Assembly: GCA_003427395.1 (NCBI GenBank)
Contig: BFEA01000227.1
Coordinates: forward strand, 2,659 to 66,658
Length of the DNA: 64,000 bases
Direction of reading: 5' to 3'
DNA from: Chara braunii
Taxonomy: Eukaryota; Streptophyta; Charophyceae; Charales; Characeae
Position numbers and translations under genes: made by a program. The notes under the pieces were generated by a model that was given only the letters and a program-made list of their open reading frames with translations, did no database searches and was not told the DNA's origin. Every line of letters starts with the position of its first letter. Position 1 is the stretch's first letter. Below, one piece after another: positions 33,914-45,357 of the stretch.

Positions 33914-34370
33914 CGTTAGTCCCCCGAAACAGGAGTCAGGTGTTGTTGCGTATCAGTTTTCTTCTGGGGAACTTTGTTTGATGTATAGGGCCTGTGATAG
34001 TGAGTTCTTGATGTTTGATCTTCTGTATAGGGACATGTTCTCAGTTAGGCTCATTGGAGCCCCTTTTACATAAGCTTAATAGTTGATTTTGGAAAGCAAG
34101 TAATTTTGGATGGGACGCTGGACCCGTTTTCCAGCTGTTACATTGACCAGTTTGCTAGCGAAGGGAAGTTCTGCGAGCTTGGCTCGTAAGGGAAACTGGC
34201 TGATGCTGCCACGATAACTCCGGGTTGAATTGTGAGGTCCCCGGCCTCCTTTTAATGTTTTCCTTGGCAATAAAGGACAGACTTTCCAAAAAAAAAAATA
34301 ATAATAANAANAANAAAANAAAGGAAAAAAAAAAAAAAAAAAAAAACGAAAAGAAAACGGGAAAAAAAAG
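33137..34370 (+). mobile_element. 5'-truncated LINE with 3' UTR and A-rich tail
   Basis: C-terminal end of a LINE ORF2 (33137-33913), then about 375 bases of 3' UTR with an AATAAA signal (34269-34274), then an A-rich tail including (AAT)n and ambiguous bases (34289-34346). The reverse transcriptase and endonuclease regions are absent, so this is a typical 5'-truncated insertion. AAAATCTAACA before the insertion and AAAATTCTAACA after it may be an imperfect target-site duplication. Confidence 0.8.
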
Positions 34371-34497
34371 GAAAATTCTAACAGCTAACTACCCCGGTAC
34401 GCCACTTGTCAGGCACGGGGACTGAAACGAAAGAAACCAAACAACAATCAACCAGCTAACTACTAACTAACTCCCAACCCACTGGCCGCGGGTTCGA

Positions 34498-34515
34498 ATC
34501 TCGGCCCACGCAGTG
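34498..34515 (+). other. tRNA B-box-like sequence (SINE candidate)
   Basis: GCGGGTTCGAATCTCGGC matches a tRNA T-arm / RNA polymerase III B box. No matching A box or cloverleaf was found upstream, so this is at most a SINE remnant. Confidence 0.35.
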
Positions 34516-34562
34516 GGCTGAGAGCGAACGACCTCGGGATCCTGAAAATGACAAAAGAGATA

Positions 34563-34640
34563 ATCCAGCAGCCCGTAGGATTTGAATCTTTAACTTAATA
34601 CATAGAAGCCCAACTTTCTACCTACTGGGCTAACTCTTAC
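34563..34640 (-). pseudogene. tRNA-like pseudogene
   Basis: On the minus strand an A-box-like TTAGCCCAGTAGGTAGA is followed by CTTCTAT in the anticodon-loop position and by GATTCAAATCCTAC, a B-box-like T-arm. Acceptor and anticodon stems do not pair, so it is a decayed tRNA or tRNA-derived SINE. The loop would suggest an Arg (TCT) origin, weakly. Confidence 0.4.
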
Positions 34641-35439
34641 CACAGTAAGGTAAGAGGCTGCCCCTCTATAACTAGGAGTTCTAATGGCCCAATTTCTAGG
34701 AGAATTAACCAAGCAGTTTTCGTTTTATTATTATTTATTTGTTTATTTATTTACTTATTTATTTATGTATTTTCAGTCGCCTCGGCCGTTTTGGTCGGGG
34801 CCTTTATTAGTTCTTAACCCCCGTCTTTCGGACACGCGGTAGCATAAACTGCCTAGCCTATTATAGTGTGTGCTCGCCGCCCCTTTTACTCGTGTCGGCG
34901 AACATATGTCCCAACAACCTTGACCATACGATCGGGGAGTCAAACGTTGTCAGGCTCTGAGCTCGTCCGCATTCTACCCCTAGTTGTATACTAGTGTATC
35001 ATCGGTTAATCCCTTTTGACAGTCAGCCTCTTAATAGTCCCGACAATACGGTCAGAATTTTTTGTTTTTCGCCAGTTCTAACCATGCCGCCAGGCTTTAG
35101 GGGTGTCGGCGTAGTAATCCCTAAGTTTTACACGACCGCAGCTAGTCTCCGCGGACTGGTAACAGACCCCCTCGACCTCCAAGGTCGGGAGGGTTTGTTA
35201 CTAATTCTAATTGTTCTAACGCGCGTCATGATAACGTGCGTGTAAGCTAGCCGAATTTACTTACCTATACGCCTCGACCTTAATGGTTGTGGAACCGGTC
35301 TCAGCGTGCTCGGTAAAAGCCTGACAGTTTTTCCATTCACTCCGGCTTCGTCATGGTAGTCGAAACCGCCGTTCTATTCAATGCAAAATCATGGGCTAAT
35401 ACCCTTGTAAGGGTATTATGCCGGACACCGGGTCACGGG
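34641..35439. other. No gene seen
   Basis: Contains a TTTA/ATTT-rich microsatellite (34730-34765) and otherwise unremarkable DNA up to the D1 segment. The 34994-35245 frame has no recognisable motif. Confidence 0.45.
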
Positions 35440-37520
35440 AAACTGTGAAGTTCGCCGGGATCTGAACTTAACGAGTGTGCGAGAATTCATGATGCACCTG
35501 GGCGACCACGGTCAAAAAAGAGGTCCGGTGAAAATGCGAAGGCCAGACGATCATCCACAATTTGCATGCTGTTCTGTTTCGCGATATGCGACGTTTGCCC
35601 TTAGACGCGGAGGAGAACCACGACGTCCTTGGAGGCTAGACAAAGATTATAAGTCCGCCGGCATCCGAACTTGCTCTGCTATCCGGTCTCGCGATGTGTC
35701 ACTTTCTCGGGGCGGACACAGCTCACATTCGGTGGGCGGCCTCGAAGAACCAGCACGGTTTGTGCGCTGTGGCAAAAAGCGAAGTTAGGATCCGGGCGTA
35801 GTTGTCTTCTTGTTCAAATCCACGGGGCGCCAGAAAGACAACAGTCAGAACCCGAGTCATGGCAAACTGCGAAGTTCGCCGGGATCCAAACTTAACGAGT
35901 CTGCGAGAATTCATGATGCACCTGGGCGACCACAGTAAAAAAAGAGGCCCGGTGAAAAGGCGAAGGCCAGACGATCATCCGCAATTTGCATGTTGTTCTG
36001 TTTCGCGTTATGCGACGTTTGCCCTCAGACGCGACTAACGTTCGAAGAACGGATTCGAGCAGGCATGTTCGATGAGTCCTTTCGGGATACGTGAAGTTCG
36101 GGTCCGGGCGGACTTGGCTATTTTTCAGATCCACGGCCCACCGGCCAGGCCACGAACATGTGGTACGTGAGGTGAGATCGTGTAGTCCGGCGGGATCCGA
36201 ACTTCGCGATAGTAAGTTGGAGAGAGAGATAAATGTCTTCAAACTCGCGGACGGGCGCTCTCTTGAAGTCCGGATCCCTGCGGACTTACACGTTTTCGCA
36301 AATGTGCAGGTTCGACAGAAATTTGGTCTGGGGTTGCACTTCGTATACGGACAACAACACAAGTTCACCCGCATCCGAACCTCACGTGTTGTCCGAACTG
36401 GGCATCGAATCACGGTCGTTGGCCATGTATACCTCCGAACTTAACATGTTGCGAAACCGGACAGCGGAAGAAGTCCGGATTCCGGCGAACTTCAAGTGTT
36501 CGACCGACCGTCATCGGTCCTCAGATGCACATGAGCAATCGACAGGAGCATCAATGGACAAATAAGAATGCGAAGTTCGCCGGGACCCGAACTTCTTTCG
36601 CTGCCCGATAAGAATGCGAAGTTCGCCGAAATACAGCTGACATTCGGTGGGCGGCCTCGAAGAACCATTACGGTTTCCACGCCGGGGCCGGAAGCGAAGT
36701 TTGGATCCGGGCGAACTTGTGTTCTTGTTGCAATCCGCGGGGTGCCAGAAAGACAACAGCCAGAACCCGCATCATGGGAAAATGCGAATTTCGCCGGGAT
36801 CCGAACTTAACGAGCGTGCGAGAATTTACGAGGCACCTAGGAGACCACAGTAAAAAAAGAGGTCCGATCGAAAGGTGAGCCACAAACATGTCGTATGAAT
36901 GGTGGGGATGTGAAGTTCGCCGGGATCCGAAATTCGCGAGAGTGCGTGGGCGCATGCTGTCCTGATTCGAGATATGCGATGTTTGCTCTTAGACGCAGCC
37001 AACGTTCGAAGAACTGATTCGGGCAGGCATGTTCGGTGAATCCGTTTCTGAATACCGTGAAGTTCGGATCCGGGCGGACTTGACTATTTTTCAAATCCAG
37101 GGCGCACCAGGCGAGCCACAAACATGTCGTATGAATGGTGGGGTCGTGAAGTTCGCCGGGATCCGAACTTCGCGAGAGTGCGTGGGACAGAGAGACAACT
37201 GTCCGTCAAGCTCGCAGCCCCTCACTCTCTTGAAGTCCGGATCCCGGCGGACTTCACATTTTAACAAATGTTCTGGTGCGGCTGTGACATGGGGTTGCAC
37301 CACGTATACGAACAACAACACAAGTTCGCTCGCATCCGACGTCTCTTGAACGTCGCGCCTGCGGATTTCGACATGCTTGTGTTGCTGTGCGAATCGACGG
37401 GCGCATCAGAGGGCAGATGAGAATCCGAAGTTCGTCGGGATCCTAAAGTTTTCCGCTGCCCGATTTCTCCAACTCGACATGACAGGGGATATGTGAAAAT
37501 GCGTAGCCCGTCGGGATCCG
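35440..37520. repeat. Nested tandem array carrying the semi-palindromic motif (D1)
   Basis: At least 20 motif copies (for example 35446, 35650, 35870, 36092, 36184, 36259, 36468, 36570, 36785, 37060, 37147, 37231). Larger units repeat: 35783-36545 resembles 36695-37420, and 35440-35620 resembles 35860-36030, with CCAGAAAGACAACAGYCAGA and GACGTTTGCCCT blocks. Motif orientation alternates along the array. Confidence 0.8.
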
Positions 37521-37745
37521 GACTTCAACAGAATGTGGGACTGGTGAATTGAGTGACAGTTAGAGAGAGGTGGAGGAAGAGATGGAGAGAAATAGAGAGA
37601 GATCGAGGGACATGAGTGGAAATTTTGGATGACGTTGCCGGCATCTGGACTTCGGCCGCTGAGCGACCTCAACAAAATGCGTGCATCGCATGTGATGGGA
37701 TGGGGTGAATGGGTTGTGACGGCGACGCGGGTTGTGGTGGCCGAA

Positions 37746-37912
37746 CAAGGTTCATTGCGCAACAAGTTTCGATGACCAACGACGTTCGACGTCCACCGGC
37801 GTTCGATGTCCAACAAGGTTCGACGTCCAACGAGTTTCGATGCCTGGCAGGGTTTGAGGCCGAACAAGGTTCAATGGATGACAAGGTTCGATGTGCAACA
37901 TGGCTGTGACGA
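37746..37912. repeat. 21-base minisatellite, TTCGATGTCCAACAAGG type (D1)
   Basis: About eight units of roughly 21 bases. The corresponding array in D2 is at 58563-58725. Because 21 is divisible by three, all frames give 7-residue repeats, which should not be taken as protein. Confidence 0.8.
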
Positions 37913-38279
37913 TGGTGTCTTTTGTCCTTTCGCTAGTTCTGACCCTGCACATCAGGGAGAGGGATCGTCCTGCACACGTTTCGATCGCGAAAGTAACCAA
38001 TCGACTGATCGATTTCCTGCGACCGATGGATGTGTTAGCTGGTCGATCGAAGAGCAATCGAATCGAGACAAGTGAATGGACAAAACACCCGCACAACGCA
38101 TGTGTTTTTTCCATTCACTCCTTTCGATCACCGGAAACTCTTCGTTGGACCAGCGAACAGATCGATTGCTCGTTGGCAACCAATCAGTCGATCAAACTTT
38201 CAATGTCTGGCAATGGATAAACTGAACGTTCGCCTGAGAGCGACCGATCTATCCCTTCCGCGAATGCACATCTGAATCG

Positions 38280-38840
38280 AACTGATTGATCGACTGCTCG
38301 GTTGGCGGTTGATCGACTTCCACCAAACACTCGATTGCTAAGGAGACCAGTAAGGATCGACAGACTGATCGACTGCTCCGTTGGCGGTCGATCAACTGCT
38401 TGATCAGTCGATCAAGCAAGCGATCTGCTTATTGGTTGCGCCCGGGGTGCTAGCACGAACTGCCCGTTGTCGAAACGAGCTAAACACAATAGCGGTGATA
38501 GTAATGAGACAGCACACAAACGCACACATACACACACACACGCACATCCCCGCCTTCTCTTTTGATGTTGCGATTGAAAGGAGCGTAACACAAACGCGGT
38601 GATAACATCGGGACAGCACACACGATCAATCGACCGGTCGCAAGTGATCTGTTTGTCTTTCACGCTTGGTCGATTGATCGCGTGTGCTGTCTCGTCATTC
38701 CCGCCACGTGCTTTGATTAATCATCTAATCACGGGCGATAGCATTGGGACAGCGCAAACGATCAATCGACAGATCACGGGTAATCTGTTGGTGTTCCGCG
38801 ATTGGTTGACTGATCACGTGTGCAGTCTCGACATTTTCAC
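38280..38840. repeat. GATCAATCGA-rich inverted repeats (D1)
   Basis: Dense short repeats of GATCGACTG and CGATTGATCG. At 38608-38690 CAGCACACACGATCAATCGA is mirrored by TCGATTGATCGCGTGTGCTG, and a second related hairpin lies at 38745-38830. D2 carries longer and cleaner palindromes in this place. Confidence 0.7.
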
Positions 38841-39295
38841 CGCGTCCTCTGATTATCATCCTCTGGGCTGGCTGATCGGGGGCTCTCTGCTGTGCAGCGG
38901 CCTGCTGGTTTGCCGATGCCTGCGCGAACTGTTAACCCGACGAGTTTTGACAGCCGAAATGACGGGAATCTAATAATCGTTGTAATGCAAAAAACACAAC
39001 ACGATCCAAGCACCGTGCAACACTAGAAAGTATGCAATCGTTGGATCGCTTACACACATAGCAATCATCCCTGAACGAAACATGAGCACACTCGCAATAC
39101 ACACCATATCATTCATCCCTGAGCGCACACCTTCGCGCACATCCCCGCACGCAAACCTAGGATCGCTTGCACACATAGCATTCATCCCTGAATAAAGCAT
39201 GAGCACACTCGCAATACACACCATTTCATTCATCCCTGAGCGCACACCTCTGCGCACATCCCCGCGCGCAAACCTTACGCAGGAACACAATGCAC

Positions 39296-39306
39296 ACATA
39301 CACACA

Positions 39307-39344
<38 letters not shown>

Positions 39345-39420
39345 CGCACACACACACGTTCAATCTGCACAAACATATCAGCACACGCACACCCCCACGC
39401 ACACACGTGCGCACACACGT
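39296..39420. repeat. CA microsatellite (D1)
   Basis: (CA)n-rich tract, with a counterpart at 60265-60400 in D2. Cys/Val-rich and His/Thr-rich frames here are microsatellite translations. Confidence 0.9.
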
Positions 39421-40264
39421 TCCGGCGCCGTGCTCACTCACCGAATGTGACTGTCGTGTGGAGATGCGTGTGAACCCCAACGTTGATCGAGACGACACTC
39501 TGTGGGACTTGTTTCGAGTGCGTTGTTTGTGCGAGGCGAATGCGTGGAGTGGTCGAAACGTCTTTCAAACACGTTGTTCGTGCGAGGCAAATGCGTTATT
39601 CGCGCGAGCCAAATGTTTTGTGTGTGCGAGGCAAATGCGACGTGGAAGGTGACGTGGAGAGCGACGCGAGAGGAGGAGGGAGTCGCGAGCACGTGGAGGC
39701 GTTGCGTGGTGCGTTGACGCGACAGAAGCGAGCACAGAGAAGGACGTGTGTGCCTTTGTTTTGATAGGAGTTGTGGCCTTGTGCTGCTTGCCAGCTATGG
39801 CGCTTAGGCTGTGTGGGGCGCTGGTGTTGACGGCAGTGGCGGTGCGAGATGTCCGTCCGGCAGCATCTCCCCAGCAAAATTGCAGAATGCGGCGGGATTT
39901 CCACGGGCGCCGCTCGGATATGTAGGCGCGCGGATTTCAGGTCCTCCTCGGGTCTTCCCTTTCGGCGTTGCGTGAGGGGTCCGTGTGTCGCCGCATGACT
40001 ATTGGATTCGCGCATCGTGCGGTGACTCCACATCGAAATTCCTGTGAGGGGGCGGCGCGAAAAAAATGCCCCTTGCGACTGGCCCCGTGCGAATGTCACG
40101 AAAAAAAGGGCCCCAGGGTTCGTCTCCTCGCATTTGCTGGGCTCCGTCGCGGGGTGGTCTCGGGCAGCGTGAGGGGACGGTTTAGATTTTCCGGAGACCG
40201 ATGGGGGGGCTGGGTTGGGGCGGGTGGGGGGGCTGCGCCAGTGTACATAGCGAAGTTGTCGTCT

Positions 40265-40292
40265 GGCCGTCCGATTTGCAGATCGGACGGCC
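40265..40292. other. Perfect 11-bp hairpin, GGCCGTCCGAT stem (D1)
   Basis: GGCCGTCCGAT, loop TTGCAG, ATCGGACGGCC. The D2 copy at 61193-61220 keeps stem and loop with one change near the base, while flanking DNA is more diverged. A structured RNA, terminator-like or protein-binding role is possible; none can be shown. Confidence 0.6.
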
Positions 40293-40824
40293 AACGTTCA
40301 TCTTCTCACATGACGCCGGTGCCAATTGGCGCGCAGTGGGTTTTTCCGTGGGGTCACACGACAGTTTGAGGCGGGCGTCGGGTGCCAATGAACAGCTGCC
40401 AGGGGTCTGGTGCAGCCCATTTGCATCTCCTGCGTGACGAGCGCACTCACGCATGATGTCACGTCCTCGCCGTCTTCCATCGCCTTCGCTGCTCTGCTGC
40501 CGCGCCACGTGTCTGCGAGCGTGGGCGCCTGGGTTTCCTGTCGTCGTCGCCTCGTTCCTGTCCTTCCGACCGCTCATACACTCCAGTTGTCGGAGCTTCG
40601 ACAACCTGTCTTCTCGTTCTGCGTCAACACGTGTTCGCCATCGTGTGCACTTTGCCCTCGTCAAAGAGCTGCACCAACCCTTCAAGGTACAGTGGTGTTC
40701 TGCCTACCCACGTGTCAGTCGTCGACTACAACTGCTAAGGTTGGCATTGGGGCACATGCTTGCGGGCGCATGACATCCCCCTCGTCGTGCCACGTGTCGC
40801 AAGTGGTGGGAACGGCTGTCGATG

Positions 40825-41060
40825 ACATTGGGGCACATGGTTTCTCTGTTTCCTTATCTTCTCACTCATTCCTTCCTCGCGATCGACCCCGTTATTCCTG
40901 CTGGGGTTGGCATTGGGGCACATGGTTTCTGTGTTTCCTTGTCTTCTCACTCGTTCGTTCCTCGCGATCGACCCCATGATTCCTGCTGGGTTTGGCATTG
41001 GGGCACATGGTTTCTGTGTTTCCTTTTCTTCTCACTTGTTCGTTCCTCGCGATCGACCAG
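40825..41060. repeat. 86-base tandem repeat (D1 only)
   Basis: Nearly three units starting at 40825, 40911 and 40996, with CATTGGGGCACATGGTTTCT and CTCGCGATCGACC. D2 lacks this expansion and instead has a different 120-base array at 61821-62160. Confidence 0.85.
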
Positions 41061-41286
41061 ACGACTTGTAAGACGACTTGTAACTCCATTGCGTTCCTAT
41101 TTTGCGGTAACTACATGAATTTTACAAAATGATTTAAACAAGGTTGTTGCTTATTCCACTTGTTGCCAAACTCAACATTGTGAAACACTCCCACGTGGAT
41201 GAGTCAAACACGAATTCGCTTTTTAGAAAATCAGAGAAAAACTCATTGCTTCGCACCTTTCTTTTTTTCATCAATCAAATCAAAGG

Positions 41287-41303
41287 CTAGGTAACACAAA
41301 GAT
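41287..41303 (+). pseudogene. 5' stub of mitochondrial-type tRNA-Cys (D1)
   Basis: AGGCTAGGTAACACAAAG aligns with the start of the fuller relic at 62265 in D2. In D1 the remaining roughly 60 bases, including the anticodon arm, are deleted. Confidence 0.55.
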
Positions 41304-41473
41304 TGCGCGAGCAAGAGAGACAGTCGTCACGATAAGCGGGTGCCACTTGGGCTGCTCGCGACCAGGGTCGGTGTTAAGCATCGCGCGGTAGCCCTCGTGC
41401 CAAGGATGTCGATCATCCACGTGGCGTGAAGTGGCTGTCTTTTGCGCTCACGTTGGTGGGCGGGTGAAAAGGA

Positions 41474-41885
41474 TGGTATTCATCAATGGGAGGAGGTCGT
41501 CGTTCCGTGTTCAGGTTCCTGCCAAAAAACTTGTGCCGCTCTCCCCGAAGAGACTACGGCGTCAATCCCCGGATCGGTGGTGTCGTCTCCATCCCGCGCA
41601 CACAGCGTGCACATGATCCATCCGAGAGCCCACGGATGTTGAGCGCGCGCTCCTGGCACAGGTCGTGAGCGACGCGCCACCACATTGCGTACGACCAATG
41701 TCCGGACTGTGCGCGCGACATCCGTGGGCTCCCACACGAAGAATGCACACGCTGTGTGCGCGCGATGGAGAACGACACCACCGCTTGCTGCAATGATGAT
41801 GTCGTTTCTTCGGCGTGAGCGCCGCTTGTTTCGTGGCGAGAACCTCAAAACGAAACGATGGCCTCGTTAAATAATGAACAACGCG
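41474..41885. repeat. Foldback inverted repeat (D1)
   Basis: 41474-41640 pairs with 41715-41885 when folded. Matching blocks include GAGCCCACGGATG with CATCCGTGGGCTC, GCGCACACAGCGTG with CACGCTGTGTGCGC, and CCGAAGA with TCTTCGG. A counterpart foldback lies at 62515-62868. Confidence 0.75.
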
Positions 41886-42939
41886 GCCTCCTCCGAGAAA
41901 CTTGTTTCTGCTGACGAAAAGTGTTATTCCATTGCCGTCGCGTGGCCGTGGGGAGAGCCCGCGCCCATGATCGCACACCGCATGAATCGGCATGATTGTT
42001 GTAGTTCGCCGGTATCCGAACTTCCCTTTTCCCCTGGTGATCACACGCGTCTCGCCACTTCCAGTTACAACTACGTCCCTTATTGCCCTGATGACTGGCT
42101 TCTGCGAGACAGGGTTTCCAGCTTTCGGGGGTGGGGTCGATAGCTCCGAACGCCCTGCCACTTGCCACCGCGCGTTGGCGGTAACACGAAGTTCAGATCC
42201 AGGCGGACTTGCAATTTGGCGCATGCGAAGACGCCAGCTGCTAAGGTGATTATTGTTGTGTTCCTGGAAAGGAGCGCTGTTTCGACCGCATCGCTGAAAT
42301 CACACACATCCAGTGTCGGCGCACAATATGACCCAAAGCGAATCTGCGGTGTTCTTTGCTCTTCGCGGCCGCGCGGGCGTTCCCTTTCCTGTGTGGCCCT
42401 CTCAGATGGAAATTAATGACGGTTTATAGGGGTCTTTTTCGGGGTCCTGGCTGCATTGGATTTGTCTGGGTCCCACAAGACTGGCCTTCGCTTGCTGTTG
42501 CCGCAAAAAAAGTCCAATCGCAGGGCCCGCAGCGAAAACAAAATGTGTCTAGCTCTCGATCGACACACACCTATCGCTGTCAAGTTCGGATCCGAGCGGA
42601 CTTGGCGGTTGGCACCCGTTCGTGGTCACTCTGTGAAGCCGCGGGCAAGTTCGGATCTTGGCCAATTTCATCGAACCCCTTGGTTCTGGCTGTAAAACGT
42701 ACCATTGCCCGCCGTTGCCCGAGTGCGAGCTCTCCTTGTCCGTGGGAATAATTGTGGTTCGTGGGGGTTGTTTGAGGATGCTTAACAAAGGGTTTTGCTT
42801 CGGTCCACTGACGCTTAGATGTGGATTTCAGAGTACGTCCTCTGCAACCGCTCACGAAACAGCTACACCGTCGTGTTTCCCGCTGACCAGCCCGTCCAAT
42901 ATGCGAGTTGCCACGCAAAAATAGGTTCCTCGCTACTCT

Positions 42940-43824
42940 GCCGACCGCCAAGTTCTGATTCCGGCGGACTTTGACGTTTGACGTAAATGTAACCGCCCTT
43001 TTCAACGGCCTCGACTTTCGCATGTGTTTTGGTCGCCAGAGACCTTTGGGTGCGCAAAAATACTAGCCTTGAGAATTGCCTTACAGGGGTTCAAGGAGAT
43101 CGACGACGGTGGTGTTGTCATCGACATGCGTGCACTCTGGTCGCTGACATTCCTGTGTCTCGGCGTGCTTTGTGGTTCGCGCTGTCATGTGTCGACGTTG
43201 GCAGCGAGCGAATCTAAACTCGCCTTGTCGACTAGACGAATCGTGGTTTTATGGAGTTGCAGGGGGTCCACCAGCCATGGTCATATTTTTCTTTTCCGCG
43301 CCGCGAAGAACTTGGGGTCCCACCCGCTGCACTGCTGCTAACTATCAATATCATCGCAGATCACAACATTTGTGACTGAATCACCGCACGAGCTCGCTTT
43401 GTCGATGGGGAGAATCGGTGTTCCTAGGGGTCTATTGGGGGCCGCGCTGCGCCAATTTCTAACGTGGTGCACCTGCGACTAGCCTTCCTTCTGTGCGTGC
43501 TCTCGTCCAACAGGCATTTGTAAGCAGCAGCAAGGCCTCCCTAACCGTGCACCCGCGCATAGCGTTCCTTCTGTGCACTTCCTGACCCACCCTTCCAATA
43601 CCCGACGTGCCACGCAGAAACCAGTTCCTCACCACTCCAGCAACCGCCAAGTTAAGATCCCGACAGACTTTGAGGATTCGCGTACATTTAACCGCCCTTT
43701 TCAACGGCCTGGACTGTCGCGACCTCACTGTGCTGCTGATAACTGTCAATATCATCGCGGATCACAAAATTTGTGACTGAATCGCCGCACGAGCTTACTT
43801 TGTCGATGGGGAGAATCGGTGTTT
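42940..43824. repeat. Direct repeat of about 400-650 bases at the D1 end
   Basis: 42880-43020 resembles 43580-43720 and 43320-43425 resembles 43725-43824; shared blocks are CCGCCCTTTTCAACGGCCT and GTCGATGGGGAGAATCGGTG. The second copy is cut exactly at GGTGTT by the left end of element copy 2, giving the insertion junction at 43824/43825. Confidence 0.7.
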
Positions 43825-43924
43825 AACATGTTATTCATTAAAATAGGACATTATACTGTGTCCTCTTTCTAACAAATTCATTTTTGGCTGCAACCTAAGC
43901 AACATACGCCCGCCCATCCTGGGC

Positions 43925-44750
43925 TTAAGCACATGCAGAAGCTTGCTGAGATCAGAACTTGTGAAACTTTATAAAAGAAAAACACATGTTAGGTACGCCA
44001 CCCAGGAGCCCTGTGTGGAAGTGTGTTGGGATCCTTACTTGTTCAACTTCCATAACGTGCTGGTGATATTGTGGGGAAGTGTGTTGGGATCCATACTAGT
44101 TAAACTTCATAAACGAATAATGATAGGCACGCCAAACAAGGAACCCTGTGCGGAAGTGTGCTAGGTTCGTTACTTGTCAAACTTCAATTTTATAAATGCG
44201 ATGACAGACATTATATTGTGACACTGTCCTCTTTCTAACAAATTCATTTTTGACTGCAGTGTATCTACGTAGGCACGCCCATCCAGTCGCCCTAAATGTG
44301 AAAGTTTGATGACATCCATACTTGTTCAATTTTGTAAACAAAATGAGCAATGTAATCAGATTGAATTGGAAAGTAAAATTCTTTCGGTTATCCCCTAGTT
44401 ACACATGCATGTTTATCATCTGCCTCTAGAGGGTTGTTTAGATGTATGATGAGATCCGGACTTCTTTAGAAGGGTTGTGACCCCAACAGTGTGCGGAAGT
44501 GTGCTGAGATCCATACTTGTTCAACTCAAAGCTTATATATGTGATGAGCAAGGTGCCATGATTGAACCGTTGTTGGTTAACACATTAAATTCTCGTCTAC
44601 TAGGTTATCCGTAAGTTATGCAAGCATATCCATCGTCTTGCCCGAGACGGTTGTTTGGATGTTGAAGAGATCCGGACCTCCGCACATAGGCATGCTCATC
44701 ATCTCGCCGACATAAGGGCATTGAGATCCATACTTGTTTACAGTTGTGGT
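43925..44750. repeat. Subterminal repeats of element copy 2
   Basis: About seven copies of the GGAAGTGTG...GATCCATACTTGTT block, at roughly 43935, 44014, 44070, 44150, 44298, 44497 and 44715. They are colinear with copy 1 apart from small deletions. The CGTCTTGCCCGAGACG motif is present once, near 44636. Confidence 0.7.
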
Positions 44751-45357
44751 GGACAAGGTGTATCGTAGCGACCACTTAATTTTGACATTCTATGTACAAG
44801 TGTGGAACTTTAAATTTTTGTTATTCACGCTGAAAATCCGCACTTTAAATGGTCATGCAAAGAAGGTTTGGGCAGAGACGCAAGGTTGTTGGTTACATGT
44901 AATGCACGTGGTCACAAGGCATGTGATTCTATCCACACGCAAGAGACATGACGAAACAGGTCCTTACATTTATTAATGCATCTACGGACCAATTTATAAT
45001 GCCTCCAGAATAATGAGATTTATCAGACATAAGATGAGATTTATCATGCATCCACCGACTAATTTGACAATCATGGTGTTGCCTTATACTTCAACAGAAT
45101 TTGAACATGGAACACAATACTTGTAGTTGAACATAACTCAAAACATGGAACATATTGTATGACATGTTCCGCTACATGAGAAACGACTGCGACGTGACAT
45201 AGATCCCAAAGTCCATACATGACGCCCGACATGCAATGAGCTTGCCGAAGACAAACTCAGAACGATAAAACACAGTTCAATAATGTCACGATTTACAAAA
45301 TGTAATGAACAACGAATGAAATACCTTCACAAAAAATTTCGAAGTCAATCAAATCCA
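44751..45357. other. Non-coding interior of element copy 2
   Basis: Colinear with 15831-16371 of copy 1; no coding region was seen. Confidence 0.55.

Larger units (their letters stand above)
35440..43824. repeat. Segment D1, duplicated as D2 at 56870-64000
   Basis: D1 and D2 are colinear over at least 7 kb. In order they share semi-palindromic-motif arrays, a TTCGATG minisatellite, GATCAATCGA hairpins, a CA microsatellite, a conserved GTCCGAT hairpin, a mitochondrial-type tRNA-Cys relic, a foldback repeat and a terminal motif-bearing block. No convincing protein gene was found; arginine- and proline-rich frames at 39596-40294 and 60481-60897 correspond to each other but look like GC-rich read-through. 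Confidence 0.8.

Noticed and set aside
35440-37520. Many frames encoding KFAGIRTS, KSAGIRTS or EVRIPADF strings
   Set aside because: These are translations of the dispersed motif and its flanks in different frames and strands, without starts or conservation. Only the copies inside the acidic element frame may be truly coding.
38850-38973. Hydrophobic segment (LIGGSLLCSGLLV) suggesting a membrane protein
   Set aside because: Short frame with no second copy in D2 and no start context; probably chance.
39596-40294. Arg/Pro-rich minus-strand frame shared by D1 and D2
   Set aside because: The two copies share it only because the DNA is duplicated. Starts and frames differ, and composition matches GC-rich non-coding DNA.
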